Shown: one piece after another, positions 36,389 to 44,645 of the stretch
How the letters are laid out: every line of letters starts with the position of its first letter
How positions within the stretch are numbered: the first letter of the stretch is position 1
Assembly: GCA_902542925.1 (NCBI GenBank)
Contig: CACBWF010000004.1
Span: forward strand, 1 to 47,334
Direction: 5' to 3'
From: an uncultured Alphaproteobacteria bacterium
Lineage (GTDB): Bacteria > Pseudomonadota > Alphaproteobacteria > Methylaequorales > Methylaequoraceae
DNA length: 47,334 nucleotides
The notes under the pieces: model-generated
The model's database searches: none
What the model saw: only the letters and a program-made list of their open reading frames with translations
Told to the model about the DNA's origin: nothing
Made by a program: the position numbers and the translations under genes

Positions 36389-38362
36389 GTGAAGAAATTT
36401 TTTATACTGACCTTTTTTCTAGTTTTAATTAAGAATGTTGTTTACGCTAATTTAGATATTCTTACAACAGATAAGTATAGTAGTCTATCAACCTTAAATA
36501 ATGAAAAATTATTAAAATTTGAGAATGACTTATTTTTTGGTGTTAAAATAAATATGTTGCCTGGATGGAAGACCTATTGGAAGAATCCTGGAGACTCAGG
36601 AGAAACTATTTCGCTAAAATTTTTTGACAATAAAAATATTATAAAACACGAAATTTTGTACCCTTCACCAAATAGATATTTTGATTCAGATATTGAGACA
36701 ATAGGATATGAGAATGAAGTGATTTTTCCGATAAGGTTAAATTTAAGAGATACTAATCAAAATTTTAGAACTGAAGTAGATATAAATTATTTAGTTTGTA
36801 AGCATATTTGCATACCTGTAAATGAAAAAAAAGTAATCGACTATAACCCAAGGAATATTAGTGAGAACAAAAAAAGTATCTTAGCTGTTGCTATCAATCA
36901 AAATCCAATTAAACAAGATAGTTTTTTTGATATTCAAGAAATAGATATAGGAAAAAAAAAGATTAAAATTAAAATAAATGACTTTAATAGCAAAAACTCA
37001 GAGTTAGATATATTTACTTTTTCTGAAAATTATGAATTTGATTATAGAATTATTCCTAAAGGAAAATTTAATTCACAAATTCTCTTAGTTTCTAATAGTA
37101 AATTCGAATTGAAAGATAAATTAGAGATTCTTGTAGTCAATAAAACTAGTGGAAACTCAAATATTTTTAATATTAATATTGGGAATAAAAAAAATCATCA
37201 ATCTATAATTTTCATGTTAATGATAGCATTTATTGGTGGAGTCATTTTGAATTTTATGCCTTGTGTTCTTCCTGTTTTATCATTAAAGATTTACTCACTT
37301 ATAAATCTAAATAAAGATGATAAAAATAAAATCTTATTTTCTTCATTAGCAACAGCAGCAGGAATTCTTTTTTCATTTATTTTATTAGGTATTGTAATAA
37401 TTCTATTAAGGACGTTAGGTAATGAAGTTGGATGGGGTATACAGTTCCAGAGTTCTGAATTCTTGTTAATATTTTCGCTTATACTATTTTTTTTTTCACT
37501 CAATTTAATAGGAGTTTTTGAGATTTTTATGCCATCAATATTTAATAAATTAAATAATGTTGATTTCAAAAATAAATATATTTCTGCTTTCTTCACTGGA
37601 ATAATTTCAACTGCTCTTGCAACTCCTTGTTCTGCACCATTTTTAGGAACTGCTATAAGTTTTGCTTTCACCCAGAATGATTTGTATACAATTTTCATAT
37701 TTACTGCATTAGGTTTAGGGTTTGGTATTCCATACTTTTTAATAATGGTTGCACCAAGCACACTAAATATTTTTCCTAAACCTGGGTTATGGATGATTAA
37801 AATGAAATATATTTTGGGTATGTTAGTATTACTAACAGCACTATGGTTGTTAAGTTTAATGAAATATAACCTAACTGTATTGTATCTTATATTCATTCTT
37901 TTTGGAGGACTTGGATTTTATATTTCAAAATTACAGTTAAGTAAAAATATTTTAACTATTTTACTATTATTAATTTCTAGTTTTGTAATATTTCCAAAAA
38001 AAGATCAAAATGACGAGATGTGGTTAAAATATGAGAAGAATATTTTACAAGATATGATTGAAAAAAATAATATAGTCTTTGTTGATGTAACTGCTGATTG
38101 GTGTGTTACATGTAAGATTAATAAAATTTCAACGCTAGACAAAAAAGAAATGAAATCTTTTTTTAAAGAAAATAATGTAAAATTATTAAAAGCTGATTGG
38201 ACAAACAAAAATATAGAAATTCAAAATTATATGAAAAGTTTTGATAAGTATGGTATACCTTTGAATATAGTTTATGGACCAAAAAATAAAGATGGTATTG
38301 TTTTAGGAGAATTATTGTCAAAAAAAAAAATAATTGAAGCTATTAATGAGGTAAAACAATGA
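36389..38362 (+). CDS. DsbD/ScsB-like thiol-disulfide transporter
   Basis: 657 residues starting at GTG. Layout: signal segment (about 1-20); a periplasmic N-terminal domain with C137 and C141 in VCKHICIPV; a membrane domain of about eight helices with C292 in MPCVLPV and C414 in TPCSAPF; and a C-terminal thioredoxin-like domain with C572-VT-C575 in TADWCVTCK. These three Cys pairs allow electrons to pass from cytosolic thioredoxin to the periplasm. The large N-terminal domain looks more like ScsB than E. coli DsbD. Its last four bases overlap the peroxiredoxin start. Likely partners include periplasmic thioredoxin-like proteins and the DsbA in this window. Confidence 0.92.
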   Translation: MKKFFILTFFLVLIKNVVYANLDILTTDKYSSLSTLNNEKLLKFENDLFFGVKINMLPGWKTYWKNPGDSGETISLKFFDNKNIIKHEILYPSPNRYFDSDIETIGYENEVIFPIRLNLRDTNQNFRTEVDINYLVCKHICIPVNEKKVIDYNPRNISENKKSILAVAINQNPIKQDSFFDIQEIDIGKKKIKIKINDFNSKNSELDIFTFSENYEFDYRIIPKGKFNSQILLVSNSKFELKDKLEILVVNKTSGNSNIFNINIGNKKNHQSIIFMLMIAFIGGVILNFMPCVLPVLSLKIYSLINLNKDDKNKILFSSLATAAGILFSFILLGIVIILLRTLGNEVGWGIQFQSSEFLLIFSLILFFFSLNLIGVFEIFMPSIFNKLNNVDFKNKYISAFFTGIISTALATPCSAPFLGTAISFAFTQNDLYTIFIFTALGLGFGIPYFLIMVAPSTLNIFPKPGLWMIKMKYILGMLVLLTALWLLSLMKYNLTVLYLIFILFGGLGFYISKLQLSKNILTILLLLISSFVIFPKKDQNDEMWLKYEKNILQDMIEKNNIVFVDVTADWCVTCKINKISTLDKKEMKSFFKENNVKLLKADWTNKNIEIQNYMKSFDKYGIPLNIVYGPKNKDGIVLGELLSKKKIIEAINEVKQ

Positions 38363-38838
38363 AATATAAAGTTAATGATAAAATTGATAATGTAGATGTA
38401 TATAAAATAAATGAAAATGGCCCTGAGAAAGTTAAATTTTTAAATGTAATTGAAGATAAAACTGTATTATTAATTGGAGTTCCAGGTGCGTTTACACCAA
38501 CATGTTCTGAGGAGCATTTACCTGGATATGTTAAGTTGTCAGATGATTTTTTAAGTAAGGGTATCCAGAAAATCATATTTATATCAGTCAATGATCCTTT
38601 TGTACTTGAAAAATGGTTAGATGCTAATGATGCAAAAAATATCGATTTTTTATCAGATTATGATCATAATTTTCTTGAAAAATCAGGATTTGAAATAGAT
38701 TTATCTGTTGTTGGTTTAGGTATTAGATTATCTAGATTTGCAATGGTTATCAAAAATTCTGTTATTACGCATATATTTGATGAAAATGGAGCTGGATTAT
38801 TAAATAGTAAAGCTGAAAAAGTAATTTCAAAATTATAA
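38359..38838 (+). CDS. Peroxiredoxin, Prx5 type, single cysteine
   Basis: 159 residues with no signal peptide, so cytosolic. The peroxidatic Cys is C49 in GAFTPTCSEEHLPGY, the Prx5 family signature. I see no other Cys in the protein, so it should be a 1-Cys enzyme that needs an external thiol such as glutathione or glutaredoxin; gshA is encoded in the same window. The start overlaps the DsbD-like gene by four bases, suggesting co-expression as an oxidative stress pair. It overlaps the convergent rnhA end by six bases. Confidence 0.94.
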   Translation: MKYKVNDKIDNVDVYKINENGPEKVKFLNVIEDKTVLLIGVPGAFTPTCSEEHLPGYVKLSDDFLSKGIQKIIFISVNDPFVLEKWLDANDAKNIDFLSDYDHNFLEKSGFEIDLSVVGLGIRLSRFAMVIKNSVITHIFDENGAGLLNSKAEKVISKL

Positions 38839-39273
38839 AAGGTTTGCTTCGTTTCTTGCCATTTCGTCTACTTCTTCATTAAATTTGTCTCCGCTATGAC
38901 CTTTTATCCACGTCCAATCAACATTATGAGATTGTAGAAGATCGTCCAATTGTTTCCACAAATCAATATTTTTTACTTTTTGATTTGAACTACTTTTCCA
39001 ATTATTTAGCTTCCACTTTTCTAACCAATCTTTTGCCCCATTAATTAAATATTTACTATCTGTATGCAAAATGACTTGGTGTGCATTTGATATATTTTGA
39101 AGTGATTTTATAGCGGCTGTTAATTCCATTCTATTATTAGTTGTATTTTTTTCACCACCTGAAGAAAAAACCTTTTTATCATTTAGATAATATAGGTATG
39201 CCCATCCACCAGGGCCTGGATTCCCTAGGCAAGCACCATCTGTGTAAATATTAATGGTATTATTTTCTAACAT
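38833..39273 (-). CDS. rnhA: Ribonuclease HI
   Basis: Cleaves RNA in RNA-DNA hybrids. 146 residues with the carboxylate active site: D12 in YTDGACLGNPGPGGWA, E50 in MELTAAI, D72 in HTDSKY and D136 near FNEEVDEMA; the KGHSG loop His is also present. The start overlaps the end of thrB by seven bases. The thrB-rnhA-peroxiredoxin grouping is familiar from alphaproteobacteria, although here the peroxiredoxin is on the opposite strand. Confidence 0.97.
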   Translation of the reverse strand: MLENNTINIYTDGACLGNPGPGGWAYLYYLNDKKVFSSGGEKNTTNNRMELTAAIKSLQNISNAHQVILHTDSKYLINGAKDWLEKWKLNNWKSSSNQKVKNIDLWKQLDDLLQSHNVDWTWIKGHSGDKFNEEVDEMARNEANLL

Positions 39274-40205
39274 TTTAAATCATTACGAGTATGAAAAGAA
39301 AGAATATTTAAGAAATCTAATGGATCTTTTTTTAAAAAATTTTTTTCTTCTTTGTAAAAATCTAAAAGCCTGGTTAATAAAAATCTTATTGCTGCACCCC
39401 TTAGGGATATATTTAATTTATTTTTCTCATGCTCTGTTAGTTTTCTTTCAGATTGATAGCCATTAACTAATGAAGAAAAAAAACGATGTTGAAATTTATT
39501 TTTGTTAAAACACCAAGCATTTATTGTTATTGCTAAATCATAAATAAAAAAATCAGTACATGAAAAATAAAAATCTATAATTCCAGATATTTTATTATTT
39601 TTAAAGAGTATATTATCAGGAAATAAATCTCCATGGATAATGCCTTTAGGTAAATTTTTTAACCAATTTTCTTTAAGAAAATTTAATTCCTTAGAAATTA
39701 TTGAATCAGTATTTGGAAAAAAATTTCCTACTTTTTTTTTCAATTTTTCAAATATACTCACCCATTTATCAATGCTGAAGTCGTTATTTCTTTCTTTATG
39801 AAAATTTGTACTTAATTTATGTAATTTAGCAAGTTCTTTACCAACAGAGTAACAAATATCTTTATTCCAATTTTTAAGACACTTGCCATGTATAAAAGTA
39901 AAGATTGCTAATTTTTTTTTTTTTATGGATTGTAATCTTTTTTTTTGATTACTAAGTAGCGATCTAGGACAGTTGATTCCTTGTGACTTTATATGATCCA
40001 TAAGATCAAGATAGAAAGGCAAATCCCTATTATTTACTCTTTTTTCAAAAATTGTAAGTATATATTTCTCTTTACTAGTCTTTAAAAAATAATTTGTATT
40101 TTCGATTCCTTGAGTTATACCTTTATAATCAATCAGGTCACCAACATCATATAAACTTAAAATTCTTTTTATTTCATTTTCTTCTAGTACAGTATGAACC
40201 GCCAT
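39267..40205 (-). CDS. thrB: Homoserine kinase, APH-fold (ThrB type II)
   Basis: Phosphorylates homoserine for threonine synthesis. 312 residues of the aminoglycoside phosphotransferase-like class used by alphaproteobacteria. Features are MAVHTVLEENEIKRIL, YKGITQGIENTNYFL (ATP-binding), FIHGKCLKNW, the catalytic IIHGDLFPDNILF and a following GIIDFYFS. It lies nine bases after atpF, so it may be cotranscribed with the ATP synthase F0 genes. In many relatives ispH precedes thrB; it is not here. Confidence 0.95.
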   Translation of the reverse strand: MAVHTVLEENEIKRILSLYDVGDLIDYKGITQGIENTNYFLKTSKEKYILTIFEKRVNNRDLPFYLDLMDHIKSQGINCPRSLLSNQKKRLQSIKKKKLAIFTFIHGKCLKNWNKDICYSVGKELAKLHKLSTNFHKERNNDFSIDKWVSIFEKLKKKVGNFFPNTDSIISKELNFLKENWLKNLPKGIIHGDLFPDNILFKNNKISGIIDFYFSCTDFFIYDLAITINAWCFNKNKFQHRFFSSLVNGYQSERKLTEHEKNKLNISLRGAAIRFLLTRLLDFYKEEKNFLKKDPLDFLNILSFHTRNDLKC

Positions 40206-40214
40206 AAAAAATAA

Positions 40215-40700
40215 TCAGAAATTTATTTTTTTTAAAGAATTTAAAATAATATTATTATTATCTGAAGTGCTAATATTTTTTTCAATCCTTTTTTGAGTAA
40301 CATATATGGATGTTAAAATAATCAATTCTTTAATATCTTGTTCAGCTTTAAAAATTTCGTTGTTTATTCTCTGTTGAAAATTTTTTTCCCGCTTTTCAAG
40401 TGTAGATTTAAGTCTTTGTTTCAATTCTTTTTCATACTGAACTGTATTAGTTTTTGAATCCTCAATAATTTTATTTACTAAAATATCTGAATCCTTTTGT
40501 TTTTTTTTCATCTCTTCAAGAAGTTTAATGGATTGATCCTTCAGATCTGAAGATTCATCTATTTCTTTTGTTATTGAATTAATTTTATTTTCTAATGAAT
40601 TGTTAAAAAATTCTTTCAGAGGTTTTATGGTCAACAAAATAAAAATAATAAATGATGATGCAACCCAAAAGGTTGAATCTTCAAGTATGCTAGTTGGCAT
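40215..40700 (-). CDS. atpF: ATP synthase F0 subunit b
   Basis: 161 residues: one N-terminal transmembrane helix (about 8-28, TFWVASSFIIFILLTI) and a long charged coiled-coil forming the peripheral stalk. It pairs with the b' subunit encoded immediately upstream, as in alphaproteobacteria and photosynthetic bacteria. The start overlaps the b' gene by 11 bases. It is the last F0 gene; the F1 genes are at another locus, which is usual in alphaproteobacteria. Confidence 0.93.
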   Translation of the reverse strand: MPTSILEDSTFWVASSFIIFILLTIKPLKEFFNNSLENKINSITKEIDESSDLKDQSIKLLEEMKKKQKDSDILVNKIIEDSKTNTVQYEKELKQRLKSTLEKREKNFQQRINNEIFKAEQDIKELIILTSIYVTQKRIEKNISTSDNNNIILNSLKKINF

Positions 40701-41271
40701 GAAAATCTCCCTTTAATTTTTTAAAATTTTCTTTAGAAATCTTTTCATCTTTTTTAAGTATATTTTTGAAAATATTATCGGATAAAGCAATACAATAATC
40801 TTCAAGATTTTTTTCTACTTCATCTTTCTTATCAGCTATCTCAGCCAATATTTTTTTTTCTCTTTCTTCAAATATTTTCATCTGAGCCTTTATCTCGCCA
40901 TTAAAAAAATTCATATTTTTTTCGTATGATACCTTAAATATTTTTTCAGCCTCAATCTTAGCTCTCGAAATATTTTCTTCTATTCTACTATTTAAGTCTT
41001 CTACAACCTTATTATTTTTTTCAGCTATATTAATATTTTCATTTATAATTTTGCTTCGCTCTGCGTGAACTTTAATAATTCTTGGCATAAAAAAAGAATT
41101 AATTAGAACAAACAAAATAGTAAAAACAACTACTAACCAAAAAACTTGTGAAGAAAAAGAGCTTGGATCAAGTTGAGGCATGCCACCTTTTTCATCAGCC
41201 GCCAATAATAAAAGAGGTTTTTTATAGAAAATAAATATGAATAAAAAAAAATTGATTCTTCTTAACTTCAT
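40690..41271 (-). CDS. atpF': ATP synthase F0 subunit b'
   Basis: 193 residues with a short hydrophobic leader (residues 7-24), a linker ADEKGGMPQLDPSSF, a transmembrane helix at about 43-64 (FWLVVVFTILFVLINSFF) and a charged coiled-coil. The linker before the helix is characteristic of b' proteins. The leader may be a cleaved signal or a second membrane pass. It lies between atpE (five bases) and atpF (overlap 11). Some annotations call this gene atpG or atpX. Confidence 0.92.
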   Translation of the reverse strand: MKLRRINFFLFIFIFYKKPLLLLAADEKGGMPQLDPSSFSSQVFWLVVVFTILFVLINSFFMPRIIKVHAERSKIINENINIAEKNNKVVEDLNSRIEENISRAKIEAEKIFKVSYEKNMNFFNGEIKAQMKIFEEREKKILAEIADKKDEVEKNLEDYCIALSDNIFKNILKKDEKISKENFKKLKGDFHAN

Positions 41272-41276
41272 AAATA

Positions 41277-41504
41277 CTAAAATACAAATAATAGTAATAA
41301 AGCAATAATTAGTGCAAATAATGCTAAAGCTTCAACTAGGGCGAATCCTAACATTGTCATCGTAAATACATGTTCTCTAGCTCCAGGGTTTCTTCCTACG
41401 GCTGAAATAAAGGCTGCAAAAATATTCCCAATTCCGATACCTGAACCTATTACTCCTAGAACCGCAATACCAGCTCCTAAAAGTTTTGCTGCTTCAATAT
41501 CCAT
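41277..41504 (-). CDS. atpE: ATP synthase F0 subunit c
   Basis: 75-residue hairpin of two helices forming the rotor ring. The first helix contains the Gly-rich GAGIAVLGVIGSGIGIG, the polar loop is RNPGAREHVF, and the proton-carrying carboxylate is E58 in GFALVEALAL. The Glu and the alphaproteobacterial loop indicate a proton ring; I see no clear sodium-ring pattern. A strong Shine-Dalgarno precedes it, consistent with the high copy number needed. Confidence 0.97.
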   Translation of the reverse strand: MDIEAAKLLGAGIAVLGVIGSGIGIGNIFAAFISAVGRNPGAREHVFTMTMLGFALVEALALFALIIALLLLFVF

Positions 41505-41511
41505 TTAAAAT

Positions 41512-41517
41512 TCTCCT
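41512..41517 (-). promoter_or_regulatory. Strong Shine-Dalgarno for atpE
   Basis: AGGAGA seven bases before the atpE ATG on the minus strand. Neighbouring F0 genes lack so good a site, which fits the need for many c subunits per ring. Confidence 0.6.
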
Positions 41518-41542
41518 AATTAAAAGTTATAAAAATAATTAA

Positions 41543-42283
41543 CTAATGCAAATGTATTGCATCATTGATGTATAAACAAGTTAATATTGCAAATACATAA
41601 GCTTGCAAAAAAGCAATTACTATTTCAAGCCCTGTAAGTGCTATTAAAAAAGCTAAAGGAATAATACCTCCTATAATATATGAGTTAGCTGCAAGAACAA
41701 ATACAAACCCTCCAATTACCTTTAGAAGTGTATGTCCTGCCATCATATTTGCAAATAGTCTTACTGATAAACTTATTGGTCTTGATATGTATGATATAAT
41801 CTCAATTGGAATTAGCAAAATTAGCATAAGTTTTGGAACACCTGCAGGGGCAAAGAATCCTAGAAACTTTATCAGGCCATGTTTATAAATAGCAATAAAT
41901 GTAACGGATAAAAAAATAAAAAATGCAATTGCGAATGTTACTATAATGTGACTAGTCCACGTAAAACTGTATGGCAACATTCCGAAAAGATTACCAACTA
42001 GAATAAAGAGGAATAGCGTCATTACAAAGGGCAAATATTTGAGTCCCTCTTTTCCAATATTATCCCTGATCATTCCAGCAATAAATTCATAGCTTAGTTC
42101 AACAGCTACTTGAAATTTATTTGGTATTATATTCAAATTTCTTAAACCAAAAAAAAGAAAAAGCAAGATAATCATAGCTGTAAAAATCATTGCTAATGAA
42201 GAGTTTGTTAATGAAATATTATAATTGGATACAACTATCGGAATTATTTCTTTAATTTCGAATTGTGCTAAAGGACTTGCCAA
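41543..42283 (-). CDS. atpB: ATP synthase F0 subunit a
   Basis: Proton-channel subunit, 246 residues with about six helices. The essential Arg is R175 in SLSVRLFANMMAGHTLLK. The N-terminal MASPLAQFEIKEIIPI and the C-terminal LTGLEIVIAFLQAYVFAILTCLYINDAIHLH match the family. It starts three bases after atpI and is separated from atpE by 38 bases. Confidence 0.97.
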   Translation of the reverse strand: MASPLAQFEIKEIIPIVVSNYNISLTNSSLAMIFTAMIILLFLFFGLRNLNIIPNKFQVAVELSYEFIAGMIRDNIGKEGLKYLPFVMTLFLFILVGNLFGMLPYSFTWTSHIIVTFAIAFFIFLSVTFIAIYKHGLIKFLGFFAPAGVPKLMLILLIPIEIISYISRPISLSVRLFANMMAGHTLLKVIGGFVFVLAANSYIIGGIIPLAFLIALTGLEIVIAFLQAYVFAILTCLYINDAIHLH

Positions 42284-42286
42284 GAT

Positions 42287-42580
42287 TCACCTATTATTTA
42301 AACTTAAAACAGTACGATATATATTTAGAAAAGCTCCTGCAATACCTAAAAACAAAAAAATTAAAAAAAAGATAGGCTCAGTTTCAAACATTTTATCTAT
42401 TCCTAGGCCAATCAAACAACCCACAATAATAGTTACAACAAAATCTGTTGCCAGTTTTAATCCAAGACCCAGTGCACTGATATTCTGTTTAGAGGTTTTT
42501 TCACTTTTTAAATTTTTACTCTTTTTATTTTTTATACGAGAAGCAAGTCTTTGTTGAAATGATTTTTTTTCATCATTCAT
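42287..42580 (-). CDS. atpI: ATP synthase accessory protein AtpI
   Basis: 97 residues from the ATG at 42580 (MNDEKKSFQQRL), which follows the smc stop TAA after one base; a longer frame from 42616 overlaps smc and is less likely. A basic N-terminal half precedes two helices (residues ~38-58 and ~67-86) typical of the AtpI/Mg-transport-associated family, thought to assist c-ring assembly. It is the first gene of the F0 operon, and the tight spacing to smc suggests read-through from smc. Confidence 0.88.
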   Translation of the reverse strand: MNDEKKSFQQRLASRIKNKKSKNLKSEKTSKQNISALGLGLKLATDFVVTIIVGCLIGLGIDKMFETEPIFFLIFLFLGIAGAFLNIYRTVLSLNNR

Positions 42581-42581
42581 T

Positions 42582-44492
42582 TTAAATTGCTTCTTGATAA
42601 TCTCTAGTATTATCAAAACTCACAGAAACCACGTCTGATATCCCTTTTTGATTCATAGTTACTCCATAAATCTTATCTACCATTGACATTGTAATTTTAT
42701 GGTGAGTTACGATTAGAAATTTTGTTTTAGTTTGATTTTTGATTTCATTCAGAATTTCACAGAATTTTCCAACATTTTCATCATCTAAAGCCGCGTCTAC
42801 TTCATCAAGAATGCATATTGGTGATGGTTTAATAAGAAATATTGAAAAAATTAGAGAAATTGCAGTAAGTGTTTTCTCACCCCCAGACAACAAACTTATA
42901 CTTGAAAGTTTTTTTCCTGGAGGTTTAGCATATATTTCGATTCCAGTTTGTAATGGATCATCAGAATTTACTAATTCAAGATGTGCACTTCCTCCACTAA
43001 AGAATTTTTTGAATAAATTAGAAAAATTTTCATTTACTTTATCAAATGCTTTTAATAATCTTTTTTTTCCCTCTTGATTTATTTCAGTGATAGCCTTTCT
43101 AAGTTTTTTTATTGCAAGCAATATATCATCTCTTTCAGATATTATGTCTTCTAATTCTTTAATTACCTCTTTTTGTTCGATATAAGCTCTTAAATTTACT
43201 GGTCCTATTTGGTTTCTTTTATTTATTAAATCCTCAATAACTCTTTCTACCTCCATAAAATCTCTTGTTTCAGAACCATTTTTATTATCACCATCAAACT
43301 CTTTTTCCATTTGAGTAGGGTGTATTCTAAAATTTTTTTTAATATTTTCCTCAATTTCTTTAAGTTTATCTTTGTGAAAACGAGTATTTTCTTCAAGTCT
43401 AATTTTCTGATTATTAATTTGATTCTTTTCGTTATTAAGCCTTCGAATTTTTTCATTATTTTGATTTTGTTTATTATTATTAAGTTCAATATAATTATTA
43501 TTTTCATCAATTTTATTTTGTAACATTTTAATTTCAGCAATAATAGAGTTAATTTTTTGATCAAAGTTGTCAGGTTGAACATCTAGGTTTTGTTTTTCTT
43601 GCCGAAGTTTTGCAATTCTTTTTTCGTAGTTATCTAACTGACTTATTGATTCCTTTTCTCTACTTAGATTTTCTTCTAAACTTTTTGCATTATGGTTTGA
43701 TTGTATCTCCATGCTCAAAACTTTTTGGTTTATTTGGTTAATATATATCCTTTTTTTCTTTATCTGATCTTTAAGATTATCAAGTGTTAATTGTGTCTGA
43801 TTTTTTTCATTCGGTTTTGATTTACCTAATTTTAGTTTATTTTCAATATCAGATATTTCCTCGGTAACTTTTTTCTTATGATCAAAAAGTAAGTTCTGTC
43901 TTTCAATTAATTTGTCTATATATGCTTGTTCGATCAATACTTTGTTTTTTTGTTGAGCTAGTTTGATATTTTCTTTATTTAAATTATTTTGTAAATTTTG
44001 CTGATCTTTATATTTTAATAAATCAATATTTATTAATTCATTTTTTTGTTTTTTAATTTTATCGAGACTCTCCTCACATTCTGACATTTTACTATTAAGT
44101 GTTAAAATATTCTTTTCTAATTCACGTATTTTTTGGGCTTGACTGAACCACTTACTAATCTCAGTTTCTTTTTCTGAAAACAAACCGTCCCATCGCCAGA
44201 CACATCCTTCAGTAGAAACTATGTATTGTCCTACATTCAAATCCCTACTTATATTAAACCCATCAATCTTTTTTTTAACGACACCGATTTGAGATAAGAT
44301 TTGATCCAACTGTTTTGGTCCACTTACATAATTTGATAATTGATCAACTGATTTTGGTAGATCTGGTAATTTACGATTATATTTTTCAACCCAGTATTTT
44401 TTTGATTCTAAAAGTTCTGCATCCAAGTCATAATTTAATACAGTATAAACAGCTTTTTCATAACCATTTTTAATTTTTATCAAATTAATCAT
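42582..44492 (-). CDS. smc: Chromosome segregation ATPase Smc, C-terminal half only
   Basis: Holds the hinge (from INLIKIKNGYEKAVYTVLNYDLDA to about residue 105), the long returning coiled-coil (about 110-480) and the C-terminal ATPase head with the signature LLSGGEKTL near 535 and Walker B PICILDEVDAALD near 560. The first ATG, at 44492, falls at the hinge, and the frame stays open upstream to 44642 with coiled-coil-like sequence (FEKKSKEFDITFNNLTKNN). The gene is therefore cut rather than naturally short. No Walker A is on this side; it is found on the opposite strand at 46319. The 3' end leads directly into atpI, the normal context. It looks intact apart from the break. Confidence 0.93.
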   Translation of the reverse strand: MINLIKIKNGYEKAVYTVLNYDLDAELLESKKYWVEKYNRKLPDLPKSVDQLSNYVSGPKQLDQILSQIGVVKKKIDGFNISRDLNVGQYIVSTEGCVWRWDGLFSEKETEISKWFSQAQKIRELEKNILTLNSKMSECEESLDKIKKQKNELINIDLLKYKDQQNLQNNLNKENIKLAQQKNKVLIEQAYIDKLIERQNLLFDHKKKVTEEISDIENKLKLGKSKPNEKNQTQLTLDNLKDQIKKKRIYINQINQKVLSMEIQSNHNAKSLEENLSREKESISQLDNYEKRIAKLRQEKQNLDVQPDNFDQKINSIIAEIKMLQNKIDENNNYIELNNNKQNQNNEKIRRLNNEKNQINNQKIRLEENTRFHKDKLKEIEENIKKNFRIHPTQMEKEFDGDNKNGSETRDFMEVERVIEDLINKRNQIGPVNLRAYIEQKEVIKELEDIISERDDILLAIKKLRKAITEINQEGKKRLLKAFDKVNENFSNLFKKFFSGGSAHLELVNSDDPLQTGIEIYAKPPGKKLSSISLLSGGEKTLTAISLIFSIFLIKPSPICILDEVDAALDDENVGKFCEILNEIKNQTKTKFLIVTHHKITMSMVDKIYGVTMNQKGISDVVSVSFDNTRDYQEAI

Positions 44493-44604
44493 TGATTTTT
44501 TTGAATTATCTATATCCTTTGTAAATTTCCTTAGAGTATTAAGTTCAGCATTGTTTTTTGTTAAATTATTAAAAGTTATGTCAAATTCTTTTGATTTTTT
44601 TTCA

Positions 44605-44645
44605 AAGTCTTTTTCAATGATTTTTATAAGACAAATAAAATGCTA
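44605..44645. other. Rearrangement or chimera junction between mutY and smc
   Basis: On the minus strand the mutY frame reads KSKFGVAFYLSYKNH then stops at 44614. In the overlapping frame, smc coiled-coil sequence begins at about 44640 and continues into the hinge. The mutY part matches the beginning of the C-terminal domain of MutY, and the smc part lacks its N-terminal half. The exact breakpoint, probably between 44612 and 44630, cannot be fixed without an unrearranged copy. Confidence 0.75.

Noticed and set aside
37291-37896. A 201-residue minus-strand open frame
   Set aside because: It is antisense to the DsbD-like membrane domain, has no recognisable domain and no ribosome binding site; hydrophobic genes in AT-rich DNA commonly give long antisense frames.
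42225-42557. A 110-residue plus-strand open frame over atpI/atpB
   Set aside because: Antisense shadow of atpI; the atpI frame has the expected two-helix product and operon position.
43247-43582. A 111-residue open frame rich in Lys, Leu and Ile on the minus strand
   Set aside because: It lies fully within the Smc coiled-coil in another frame and is a composition artefact of A-rich coding sequence.
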